NCBI RefSeq assembly: GCF_037975245.1
Contig: NC_092579.1
Location: 1,911,001 to 1,975,000 of the forward strand
Length of the DNA: 64,000 nt
DNA from: Apostichopus japonicus
Taxonomy: Eukaryota; Echinodermata; Holothuroidea; Aspidochirotida; Stichopodidae
Reading direction: 5' to 3'
How positions within the stretch are numbered: position 1 is the first letter of the stretch; each line of letters starts with the position of its first letter. Below the pieces are notes generated by a model. That model was not told the DNA's origin. It saw only the letters and a list, made by a program, of their open reading frames with translations, and ran no database searches. The position numbers and the translations under genes were made by a program. Positions 23,951-36,465 of this stretch are shown here, one piece after another.

Positions 23951-26944
23951 TTCTTCGTCTATGCTTTAATATATACAGCTGTGAGATTGGTCGTATTTCT
24001 GTATCGACCGATGGTTTGATTTAAGTTGTTTATAGCAATGACTAACACCATGTTGACTTTATTTGCCTATTATTGCTAAACTGAACGTGTAGGTGTATAG
24101 GACTAAGCATATTGGCAAGGGTACTGAAAGTGGGGAAATTACCTCATCGTATACTAATTGGCTATTATTAAGGGCATACACCCAGTTTAATAGGTATTAT
24201 AAGAATGACATCCAACCTTTTCAATAGGTACGGTATTATATGAGTATAGCCTACATCATGTTGAATATAACTAATGGGTGATATAGCGCTCTATAGTTAC
24301 AATTTTTATTATTAGTTATAAGTTTCGTCTTCGTGTAACATGAAGTACTCAGCTTTTAATAATTTTAATTCTTTTTAGTTGCATATCTCAAAAATAAAAA
24401 AATAATAATAATGACAAAAATAATGAACATTTAGTACTTTATAACAGAGTCGGATCCCAAAAATTTATCGGAAATCAGAGTGGTAAAGTGTTTTGAAGTA
24501 CCGTCCTTAAAAACAGTATCTACCGAAACTAACGGTATATGATCACGCGACGTTACGGCATAAAAAGTACAGCATGCTCGCACGTTATAGCGTGTTAATC
24601 TTTGTTAATATAAGTTCCTTCGTTTTGGGCAACACTATGGCCTTGAAGCTATGTATCATTTTATTTTTAATTCAGCAAATTTCAGAAGAGGGCTCGTTTC
24701 CTGCAGTTACCTGGATTCACTGCTGCATTATGTGTCGTTTCACTTACAGTGCAGTTTATCTGAATTTAAATATAATATTATTATAAATTCCACTATTTTT
24801 TGGTCATATTTTAAGAGTTTGTACCGAAAAATCAGTTCTCGTCTGGTTTAATACTTTTCCATCTCTGAGGTTTCGCGTTCCACGTTGGCGGATGCGCCGG
24901 ATGTCCTATTCTCTACTGATCTGGTCACTACCGTCCCCCAAATCGCAAAGTCACTTTTATAATATATCAAGGTCATATGATGTTCTGGACATTGATTCCA
25001 TGTTTTCACATGATCTAACCACAAATGGTTACGTTTCCACTTTCACCATTTTGTTGTTATTGCTATAACGTTGTTGGTAGGTCTACATTTATAGATACAA
25101 TAACGCTAGGCCACTGAAGTAAGCATATATGAAGCCATAAACTTCTTCTGTGGATAGAATGTGCATTAGTTTTGCTCTTGAAATAAATTCACTGATATTT
25201 ATGAAATTAGCTTTCCTTAGCAAAACCTTCCAGGATGTCTTTAGAATAGGTGTACTTTAGTCAGCAGTCCACTATAACAGCAAGTGAAATAGAATTTAAA
25301 GTGAACAATAACTGGCCACCTAGAAGTTACACATCAGCAGAAACAGGGTAGAAATCTTGTAAAGAGGTTTAATCAGTATTTTTACCTGCAAGGCAATCTC
25401 GTTTTACTTCAGAGAGGGAAGGTTATACAATTTGTTGGCGAAACCAGGAGACATCAAACCCATTATTGCCTCGTGGAGAATTATTACTTTTGACAACCGA
25501 CATTGAATTGAAAGGTTGGTTTTCACACTTTGCACATTTCAGTGACGAAATATTGCAATGGTATTTCTTAATCAAACTTAGAGAGTATTTAAGATATGGA
25601 ATAATATATAATAAGATAATTAATATTTACCAGAACTAGTAATAAATTGTGGGGAGAAGGACATCTCGCATATGGCTTTATGCAACGCACGTTTAAAGAA
25701 GAAGGTGTTGAGAAGAAAAAAACAAAACAATCATGGTCTTGTTTTATATAGGTGAGCACTATGTCAACTAACTTCGGGCTAACAACTTCTCGAAAAATTA
25801 TAGTAGCGAGATTTACTAAACTATAACATTAATGAACTGTTTTTCTTAGTTTCTGACATGTTTTGCATAAATTTGCAAATCAATCGCCCTTCGCTAAACA
25901 GCAAGTTGAAGTTGAGATTGACAATAACGCTACAAATTGAAAGGGGCAGAGGGATGGAAAGGGGAGGGGGGGGGGAAGGAGTAAGCGAAGTGGAGGGAAG
26001 AGTGACGCGCTTGGCCGTCACGGTACGTCTTTTTAAAATGTGCATACAATGAAGGTCTGTACTAAATAGTTCTTATTTTGACAAAATTAGTCAAGAAATT
26101 AATAAATTGATTTTGTTTCTGTGGAAATGTTATGAATAAATTTGTTTCCTACATGACCTCAAATTGCCTCAAAGTACCTTGGCGTACACGTCGTTCACGA
26201 TGCGTTTGTTAATTTATTGTCGCAATAATCTATATAGGATTGTTTGATGGTGCATGGCAATTATTCTTTGAAAATAATGAATATATTGAAAATAGACATG
26301 CTAAAATTCGGAAATCATGGACAACTAGTTGTTACTTATTAAGAATATATTTATATATATGTTTTTTTTTTCTATCCTTTAGCTTACAATGCGGTTTTGT
26401 GTTACTACAGGTCTCGTTAGTTTTGATTATACCGCAAGCAGTTGTAATAACAATTTACTCTGTCGAGTTAGTATACACACATCACGCATTAACTGTGTTA
26501 TTAATGTAAACGGAAGAATATTATGGGGAAAAGAATGACCTGGCCTCGCGATAAAGAGAAAGCGGATTTCACAATTATTCGCTGGACAGTCGAAAACAGT
26601 ACCAGTCTTATACCCTAGTTAGGGTAAAACGAATTAAGAGATAAACAAGCTAATCTGATCGAAGAAAAGGGTAGAAAAAGGGGGGGGGGGGTGGAAAGAC
26701 TTCTAGCTAAAACCTCAAAAGCCACTTATTGTTTGTTTGCTAAAGCTCCTTTCGGGTTACTTTCGTTTTCACAAGCGAATGTTACCATGTTTTCTGAGGA
26801 AAACACGGTTTATCAGATCGTTTGATTTCGTCACCAAAATCAATGAAAAATTCCCTGATATTTCAGCTGTCAACACCTATTTACAGGACTTGATTTGTTA
26901 AAACTGTAAGTTGCATCGGGCTTTAACTTTTTGTGTCTTCTGAT
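23951..26944. other. Non-coding, no supported gene
   Basis: AT-rich sequence with random-looking short ORFs. Poly-G tracts lie near 25967-25976 and 26681-26691. I see no exon or mobile element that I can support. Confidence 0.5.
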
Positions 26945-27178
26945 GAAACCATGTTGCATTCACTCAAAACCATGTTGCATTCACTCATAACCATGTTGCA
27001 TTCACGCATAACCATGTTGCATTCACTCATAACAATGTTGCATTCACTCATAACCATGTTGCATTCACTCATAACCATGTTGCATTCACTCATAACCATG
27101 TTACATTCACTCATAACCATGTTGCATCATTCATAACCATGTTGCATTCACTCATAACCATGAGGTGCATTCACTCAT
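26945..27178. repeat. 21-bp minisatellite (ACCATGTTGCATTCACTCAT), about 11 copies
   Basis: Copies are exactly 21 bp apart at first (26949, 26970, 26991 and so on); the last two are disturbed by indels. Because 21 is a multiple of three, it leaves open frames on both strands (heptad peptides LITMLHS and VMSECNM), which are artefacts of the repeat. Confidence 0.95.
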
Positions 27179-27377
27179 GCGGTATGTGTAGTGACTTTTC
27201 TTCTTTGAAGTCCAAAATATAACCAGAATGTAACAGATTTGACACAACGTACAATATTGAATGTAGGATGATTTGGTCGCTATCTAAATAGCATTATTGA
27301 CAGATAATGCCTCTCATTGGACATTTTCGTTACATCGGCAGTCTTCAGAACGAAAAGCAGGGCCAAACTTGAGTAAG

Positions 27378-27480
27378 GAGATGGAGAGGGAGTTGGAGAG
27401 GGAGAGGTGGAGGGAGAATGAGAGGGAGAAGGAGAGGGAGAGAACGTGAAGGTGAATGTGAAGGTGAGGTGAAAGTGAGC
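27378..27480. repeat. Polypurine (GA-rich) tract of about 100 bp
   Basis: Nearly pure G and A on the + strand, made of GGAGAGGGAG-like and GTGAAGGTGA-like units. A long mirror-like purine tract can adopt triplex DNA. Confidence 0.8.
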
Positions 27481-27610
27481 CGACTGGTACACCAGGGAAC
27501 TATCACCGCCGAAAATAGCGGTAACTCTCCGAACCCGGATTAAGCCCTGCAGAAGAGGAACTACTTTCGGAAGTATTCGCGATAGGAACTAGTTTCTATA
27601 GAAATTTTTA

Positions 27611-27671
27611 TATATAGGAGGCTGGAAGTTTTTACACTGTTCTTGATTTTCCAACCCATTATGATTTTCAT
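27611..27671 (+). mobile_element. 3' end of a tRNA-like SINE (family 2), partial
   Basis: The text AGGAGGCTGGAAGTTTTT, then CACTGTTCTTGATTTTCCAAC matches in order the part after the B box of the element at 61443-61682 (GGAGGGTGGAAGTTTTTCAC and so on). In both places it is followed by a (TA)n tract, which looks like the element's 3' tail. Confidence 0.55.
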
Positions 27672-29159
<1,488 letters not shown>

Positions 29160-29460
29160 GGAATGTGGCACTTAATAACAATAAATAAATAAAATATATT
29201 TATAAAGCGCACACAATTGCATTAAAACATGATCAAAGGCGCTACAAAAAATAAAATTTATATATAATACAGAAGAAGAAGGTAATACTAAAACTGAAAA
29301 TAAACCTAAAGCCATTAAAAAAAACATAGTTAATTAAAATCCAAATACATTAAATATAACAATATCAAAAGGCACAAAGGCTAGTAAACAAAAATAAATT
29401 AATCAATCAATCAAATAGATAAATAAATAGGTGATAAAAAAATCAGTAAAAACGTGTAAA
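29160..29460 (-). mobile_element. LINE 3' tail remnant (GCGC-TATAAA type)
   Basis: Read on the - strand this AT-rich segment ends with GCGCC, TTTGATCATG, GTGCGCTTTATAAAT and an (AATA)n tail. This layout is common at the 3' ends of CR1/L2-like non-LTR elements. It continues the LINE fragment at 29730-30125, from which it is separated by an inserted SINE. Confidence 0.5.
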
Positions 29461-29482
29461 ACAACAATTAGGCCTACAATGT

Positions 29483-29723
29483 GGAGTGCTAGCTCAGTGG
29501 TTAACGCCGGTGCCTTCCAATCATAAGGTCCCGGGTTTGAGTCACTCCAAGATTAATGTATGTCGTTCATTTACAGAGTTGTTGACAATTGACATTCATA
29601 ATCATGGACGTTAAATATGAATGTAAGAGACTGACTTCGGTCAGCTTGCGGTTTTGATAAGCCAATGAGGCTTCTTCGCGAGTTCCTGCTTGCAGGAGGA
29701 TCTAAAATACATACATACATACA
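29483..29723 (+). mobile_element. tRNA-derived SINE (family 1), copy 1
   Basis: The head is tRNA-like: A-box TAGCTCAGTGGTTA near 29490 and B-box GGTTTGAGTCA near 29534, spaced as in a tRNA. A unique body of about 165 bp follows, ending in a (TACA)n tail at 29708-29723. A second copy in opposite orientation at 44341-44572 matches over the whole length. TACAAT occurs just before the head and at the end of the tail and could be the target duplication. It sits inside the LINE remnant. A tRNA gene is excluded because the acceptor stem does not close and the family body follows. Confidence 0.85.
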
Positions 29724-29729
29724 ATCCAT

Positions 29730-30125
29730 AACTGCGTTAAAAAAGCAAGTTTTAAGTCTCTTTTTAAATGTTTGAAGGGAAGGGCTGATAGACGACTATT
29801 CTCGGGTAGATCGTTCCACAAACGCAGCGCCAAATTTTCGAACACGCGATCACTATACAATGCTTTAGGACTGTTACCGAATGATATGGACTGTCTTACA
29901 GACTTAGCTTAAAGCAATGGTTTCCTCTCATGCACGCAATTTCCGAATGCGAATTTTATTTTTCTCGAAAGAAGATAAGTAACTATAGATGCCAGGCCAT
30001 GAAAAAGTTTGTAAACAATTAGTAGTAATTTATAATTTATCCTTTGTTGAACCGGTAGCCAATGAAGCGCCATCATAATATCGGTGATATGATCGAATTT
30101 TCGAGCACAAGTGAATCAGTCATGT
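29730..30125 (-). pseudogene. LINE reverse transcriptase C-terminal fragment, copy 1
   Basis: One frame on the - strand reads FTCARKFDHITDIMMALHWL, then PVQQRINYKLLLIVYKLFHG, and after a stop (TAA at 29909-29911) ...LALRLWNDLPENSRLSALPF and KHLKRDLKLAFL. These match the conserved C-terminal region of CR1/L2/Rex-like non-LTR reverse transcriptases (HIT-LHWLPV-RI-KLL-YK-LHGL; LWN-LP; FK-LK). The frame is otherwise intact across about 125 codons. The catalytic YADD part is absent, so this is a 5'-truncated dead copy. Confidence 0.88.
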
Positions 30126-30609
30126 TGGCGACTCTCGTTCATAGGCAAATGTTAATATCAACCCCATTTGAGAAAATTTTATATGATTAATGCAAAATGG
30201 TGTCATTTATGTTTAAGATTTTTTTGTTGTTAGCACATCTTTTTTAGCTAGCAAATTAGGCAATTTAATTTTTTTTGGCGAATTTTCCTTTACCGACCGA
30301 CCAAATTATTTGGCGTCTCAAAACAGGGTCACGCCCCCCCCCCCCCCCACCAGCTTTGAATACCCGGGGTGAAGACCAAAATAATACAGATTTTCGACAC
30401 TGTTACCAGTCAGTGAGGTTCTTGCTATGCAGATACATTTGACGGTCTACAGCCCCCACCACCCACCATTAAAAAAAATGCAACATTTTAAGCAAAAACC
30501 TGATATATTTCGTTAAACTAGTGAAGAAATGACTTGAAATAATTTATTTTACGTTCGGCTTGCAGAGGAAAACTGAAATAATCAGAATGAATATTTAACC
30601 GTAAATATA
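30126..30609. other. Spacer between two LINE fragments
   Basis: AT-rich, non-coding, with a C15 tract at 30334-30348. I see no feature beyond this. Confidence 0.4.
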
Positions 30610-30689
30610 TTAATATTTAACTTTGCTGGAAGAACGTAAATTATACGAAAATATCTGAACTTTTCTGGACTTAGGCCTATACAACAAGA

Positions 30690-30890
30690 TATTAATTAAG
30701 CAACAAAGATTTATAATGCGCGCGTATCCACACAGAAAAGGGCGCTCAAGGCGCAAAGGACGAGTGTTTAGCTTCTTTTTAAAGGAATAAAACACTTTAA
30801 GCCATCTTGATTTCAAGGGGTAACATAAGGTATTCCACAATCGCGGTGCAGCGATTGACAAAGATCTACTTTTTAGTATTTTCAAATATG
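30690..30890 (-). pseudogene. LINE reverse transcriptase C-terminal fragment, copy 2
   Basis: The - strand reads ILKSRSLSIAAPRLWNTL, then FKKKLNTRPLRLERPFLCGY. The motif SLSIAAPRLWN-L followed by FKKKLKT is the hallmark C-terminus of CR1/L2/Rex-like elements. The frame passes into a GCGCC, GCGCGCATTATAAATC-like 3' end. It is short, lacks all catalytic motifs and is a truncated remnant, distinct from copy 1 (which has LWNDLPENS). Confidence 0.82.
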
Positions 30891-33702
30891 GAACTTAATT
30901 AATTTAAGTATGGAACGCGGAACAGCCAATATAGTTTTGGTTTTTATTCAAATATTGAGATAAATTTGAACCTATCAAACAGTTTTCCACGGTTAAATCT
31001 GCTGCTACACTTGTTATCATGCTTATTGAGGGCAACATATTCCTCCACGTTTTGTTAATAGGATGAATTTTGAAACGTTACGCCTGTCAGTGACACAAGT
31101 GAATTGCGCCTCCTGATTGCAGAAAAAATAAATCATTTCAAACTTATAAATTTACCCAGCTGATTCCAATAACATCGAAAATTAGAATTATCACTTAGAG
31201 ATAGAATAAAATATAAGTTCCTTCAAAACGTGAGCTTTGAAGTTCGAAGAAAATTCATAGGCCATGTTGAATCTTTGACATTCTACTTGGACAGTTCAAA
31301 CGAACCATCATCTATCAATGATATATGTATCCATTAGTGTCTCCGAAGAAGGTTGTCTTTGGCGTAAAATATAGTTTACTTTGGCAATTTTGCCGTGATA
31401 TCACAACTAGGGGCCTTTAAAGATCCATCTTGCTTGATCTTATTTCAAAATAAAGCAGTGTCCAGACCCCGATAGTGGCAATCCATTGTAATATACCCTT
31501 GGCTTAGTTTGATAGCTAATATCTTTCTGATATACAGTCATAAACAAGCCATTTTTGCTCATGTTCTATATTTTTAAAGCTTTAACTAATAATTCCTGGC
31601 TTAAATTATTTTAAAATGTTAAAAGGATATATCGGCGAAACATTTTAATCTTGAATTATTAGTCCACAAGATTTTGACAATTAGCAATTTACCGCCGGAC
31701 ACAAGTTCTTAGTTTTGTCCCCCCCCCCCCCTCTTGTTTTTTTTATAGATTTATATTTGAAGCGTCACCGCGATAGTTCATGAGTTTATCGCTTGACTCC
31801 ATATAATAATATATTTCATATTTTATTTTGACAGACAATAAGGAAATAATGGCCCACGTGAAATTAATACCAACATACCTCGCAAATAAACAAAAGGAAA
31901 CTTAATGCTGTATATACTCCTTTCATTAAAACAGAAAAAAAGAAATGTGGCGGAAAAAGTAAGAAGGGTGAGAGCCTGGAGTAAGATCAATAAGAACCTT
32001 GTCAGGAAATGGTAAGAAGCCTCCTGTAGCGCTTCCTTTAAATATGGATAATATTTACATCTATGTTTCTTTATTGAGAGACAAAGAGGAGAACTCAATA
32101 GTTTTAATTTTCATTCTTTTTTTCCTACTGGAGGAAACTGGCTTATTTAGATTAATGTATCCGATTTGCTGAACAGGCTATCACTGAATTCCGTTAAAAT
32201 GAAATATAAAAGTATAAATTGTTCAAGAGAGATGATTATGCCATGAATTAGCAAATCAACAATGTTATGGCTTGCAGTCATGATTGGAATATTAGCTTTA
32301 TAGGTTAATTTAGCGTTGTAAAATCATGACAGAGGCTTGTCTAGATATCTAGTATTTTATATGACACAAGTTGTGTCATATCATGGTAGGCTGTTATAGC
32401 CTATACCGATACGGAATAACCAGTTGATCAATACCGGTATGTAATATCTCTGTCTTCTAAATCACGTCATAAATTTATAAACAATGGAAATATTGCATTG
32501 GAAATTGACATTTATACTTAATCATGCACATTGATGTAAATTATGATATGACAAGTTAATTGCAGAAAAAGGTCTATAAAATTTCCTACAACATTTGATA
32601 AAAACAAAATACTGACTTTTAGTCAAGTTTATTTTTTAATGTTTCATCAATGTGTCTGGCAACAGCAGAGTGAATGAAATCAGTTCAATCCCGAAATTAG
32701 TCTTTTACCAGTTAGTCACATGCCTGAACTGAACTTGTATTTATGTGCTGGATAATTGTAAACAATCCCCTTGTGAGAGAAGGGTGTGGGAAGGGGAGGG
32801 GGTGGTTGTGTCACATGTCCAGTCAATGCAGATGTTTAATAGGAACATTTTTTTGTTTTTTGGTAGATTATTGTGGTATATTTTGGTAGTTTTGCTTTTT
32901 AAATGCCTAAGTTTGTTAACAAAGGCTTGTGCGTTCATACTGGGTGGACTATTACACGTTAAGAAGCAAGAGTTTAGGTTTAGCTACTATAAAGGGCGGG
33001 GAGCTCATATACCTATGCATCCTGTGTGAGAATAATATCTCGAGTGTTAACTGCAGGCTTACAAAAGAGTTCTGCCTGTAAGTTGGTTTCGTTATATTTT
33101 GTTACATTTTGTAATAAATTAAATTATACTGTGTTACGTATTCCACCCACACCGTTTGGATATTGTGTAGACTATTAGGAACACGAAAAGCCAATTAAAT
33201 TATTGCAGGGTTTTAACTAGTATGCGTTGCCTAGCCATGTTATACATCCTCGTTGAGGTAACGGACGCCTGTTCGACACAGAACCGTCTCGCTCCATTGG
33301 TGCGGACTGTGTAGTTACGCCTGTGAGGCACTTTCCAAAACTGTACATATTGAAAATACCCGAAACAAGAAAACAAGCGAACTAGTGTAGACTCTTTTTG
33401 TGCGAATTAATTTTTGTTCATCTCAATTTTATAATAATAAATAATTTTCGACGGAAAAAAGATAAACATTTGAAGAAAAAAAAACCCATTGATATTTTAA
33501 GGAAGTCATTTATCTGGCTACAACTGAGTGAATGAAACCATCATTTAGATTATAGAGTTCGTTTCTATCACTTACAAATTGTTTCATCTACAGAGAATGT
33601 TAATAATCTTGTAAACCAAAAAACTCTGTATTTTGCAAATGTTTCAATGTTTTGCATTTGCTTGCGATATAAACGAAACAGGAAAGTAATATAGGTAAGG
33701 AC
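30891..33702. other. Non-coding, no supported gene
   Basis: AT-rich intergenic DNA. A C-run lies near 31720-31731. I find no exon, structured RNA or clear element here. Confidence 0.45.
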
Positions 33703-34090
33703 TAGAAGTCACTACAAATATTAAACGCTTGGTTCCATTTCTGGCGTAGAAAGATATTTATGAATCTTGCAACAATTTCTTTCATACAATCTATATCTGT
33801 AGGTAGGAACACAGACCTACCTTACTTTTATATACTAGAAGATTTTCGATTGCATCAATTAGAAGATGAATAGATGAACAGCCTCAACCTATAAATAGTT
33901 AAAAGTCACTACATATAATAAACACTTTGTTCCATTCTGGCGTAGAAAGATTTTTATGAATCTGGCAACAATTTCTTTCATACAATCTATATCTATAGGT
34001 AGGAACACAGACCTACCTTACATATACTGGCAGCTTTTCGATTGCATCAATGGGAATGAATAGATGAAAAGTCTCAACCTATAAACAGTT
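33703..34090. repeat. Tandem duplication of a 196-bp unit
   Basis: AAGTCACTACA, TTCTGGCGTAGAAAGAT, ACAATTTCTTTCATACAATC and TCGATTGCATCAAT recur in order 196 bp apart. Each unit contains a small hairpin, AGGTAGG-aacacaga-CCTACCT (33801-33822 and 33997-34018). The copies differ at several positions, so the duplication is not very recent. Confidence 0.9.
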
Positions 34091-36404
34091 ACTTTGTTAC
34101 TTTCCTTGGGGGGGGGGGGGGGGTACATAACTTCTGTGGTGTCATGCAGGGCTCTAGGAGATGCGAAGCTATGTACAGAAAACGAAATGTTTCCTGATCG
34201 AGAAAAAGCAGTACCACAGAATTCATCGCAAGCTTAACAACTCATTTCAAAAACCCATAACCATATCCAGACGCCTCAACATATTTGTTTAATACCAATT
34301 TCAAGTACATATTTAATTTCTGGCCAGTTAATGAAAGGCGGTAATAACAACTCCAATCGACCAACTTCTCTCATAAACAGATATAAGAAAGTCAGCAGGT
34401 AACATATAGTTTGTGTTTGTAATTAATATGATAAAATAAATAAGTTTACAAAAATTATCCGTATTATTAAACAACAAAATTCCTGTATGTTACGTAGGTC
34501 CCAAAGCGCAATGTCCGGTACTGGTGTGTACCATCTAAATCAGTCTCTGGAGCCTAACCAGTGCCCGCTATATATTTGTAAACGGATGTATCAGTTTGTG
34601 TTCAATTGCTAAAGGGTATCATGAGAAGTGGAAAAGGTTAAGAGACACTGCAGTTTAAACGAATTGTGACTAAGACACCACTCTAAATATGTATACTAAG
34701 TAATTACTACTAGTATAGTTGAGTAATTAAATAAACTAATTGGAACTAAGACGTCCTCCGTTTGTCCACTAAATGCAAAATACTGATTGAGAAAATAATG
34801 AAGGCGAACTTAAGATGCGATCCCAGATGTGTCTACCACGTTCATCCAATTTCGAGTTTCATTGTTACTATAGTTTCAACAATGTTGTTCATGTTTCAAC
34901 AATGTTGTTCATGTCACTAATGAATCATATTCAAGAGGAAACTGGGTAAATTCTACAGTTTTGACTGTAGCTTCAGCATATTAAGTACACTTGGACTAGT
35001 TAAACTATAACGAACGACGATGTTATGGGATTTTGGGTCAACTGTTTCAAGACTTTTGCAAAAGAAAACATACAACAAAAGAAGTTGACGTTAATTCTTC
35101 AACCAAGTTTATATATGCCAGCGACCTGTTTATGAAGTACATGTTCTGCAGTGAGAAATCAACTTACTGTATATTCTCTTCCATGACCATCATGGCCAAC
35201 CCCCCCCCCCTTCCCGCCTGCCTCAGCCCACACCAATTTTTGTCTGTAGATGTTAACGAATTAATCTAACGTAGCAAAATCCCATCAATAGAAAAATAAC
35301 AAAAATCTGAAAAACAAATAGTATTGATTTATGCAATCAATGATAGACACGTGGAAAAAAACTTACTACCCACTCAGGAGCTGCAAACAATAGCGCTTAA
35401 TAAAAAATAAACAAAAACGTTTGAAAGAAAAATTCAAACCGTTGAAAAGATCTAGAATGCGATTTGTGTTTCCCACACCGAGACCCTGCTTTATTCAGCA
35501 GTTCAATTAATGGTGTCACATTGGATGATCCTGGATTTCATAAACATGGGCAGGGAGGGGTGTGACCCTGTTTCGTTCAAAACCGATTCTGTAACCTAGG
35601 AGGTTAGGAATATATTCTCCCAAAACAAAATATGTACAGATATAAAAATAACAATTAGACTTTATTAATGGTCTAATGGTGCATTCTGATGAACATTTAA
35701 ACCAAATTTGCTTTGTATCTGGTTGAAAACTGGAATAAACTACACTCAATTCATTGTTCCGCGACTGCGTTACAAACTGTATTACTATTACACTTATATA
35801 AAACTAATTAATTTCAGTATCAATATCTTGCAATCACACGAACTTTGACTTTGGGGTATACTCGTGGTAATAACCGAATTTGGTGCTGCACTTTGAATAG
35901 AAAGGTGAGGTGAGGTGGGAGAGGGTCGGAGATCACTAGAATTAACACGAAGAGGAAGAAGAATTGGTCGAGGTAATTCGTTAGCATTGAAACCTCTTTA
36001 TGTATTCCGTTTTTAGTACTATTGTGGCGTATATAATCACATAAAATCACTACGATATATTTCGTTTTCTTGCCAAACGTTTGGCCCATTCCCAGAGATC
36101 CATTGAATGACAAATTCTAACCCAAAGCATCCTATTTTGTGTACAAAAATAGTCGAACCAAAAAAATCATCAGACGCATGCGCAGACTGTTCTGAGTTCA
36201 GCAAAAAATGTTCATTGCTTTTATTTTTCAACGTTGCGTATTGAAGTCATTGGATTTGCTCGATTACAATGTTAGTTCGACTGTTTGGACACATAAACCA
36301 CTCAACAAGAACAAAAACCAAACTTGAAAGCTAAAACAGCAAGTCCCACAGGAAGACTGGGCTCAAAATACTGCCATTCCGAACAGGTCATTAGAATCTG
36401 TGTC
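34091..36404. other. Non-coding, no supported gene
   Basis: Contains a G16 tract at 34108-34123, a 22-bp two-copy direct repeat (GTTTCAACAATGTTGTTCAT) at 34873-34916 and a C10 tract near 35199. Nothing else was recognised. Confidence 0.45.
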
Positions 36405-36465
36405 CTGGTGTGAGGTTTTGAACCGGGAGATCGCCAGGCGGATACTATAATCCCTGCACCACGCA
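36405..36465 (-). mobile_element. tRNA-like head (SINE or tRNA pseudogene)
   Basis: On the - strand the text GCGTGGTGCAGGGATTATAG followed by CCGCCTGGCGATCTCCCGGTTCAAAACC is laid out like a tRNA 5' half (A-box-like), anticodon region and B box (GGTTCAAAACC). The acceptor stem does not close, so it is a SINE head or tRNA relic rather than a gene. Confidence 0.5.

Noticed and set aside
26923-27136. Open frames with MLHSLIT or MVMSECN repeats
   Set aside because: Translation of the 21-bp minisatellite, open on both strands.
29483-29555. Functional tRNA gene
   Set aside because: The acceptor stem does not close, and the same head is followed by a shared body in another copy, so it is a SINE.
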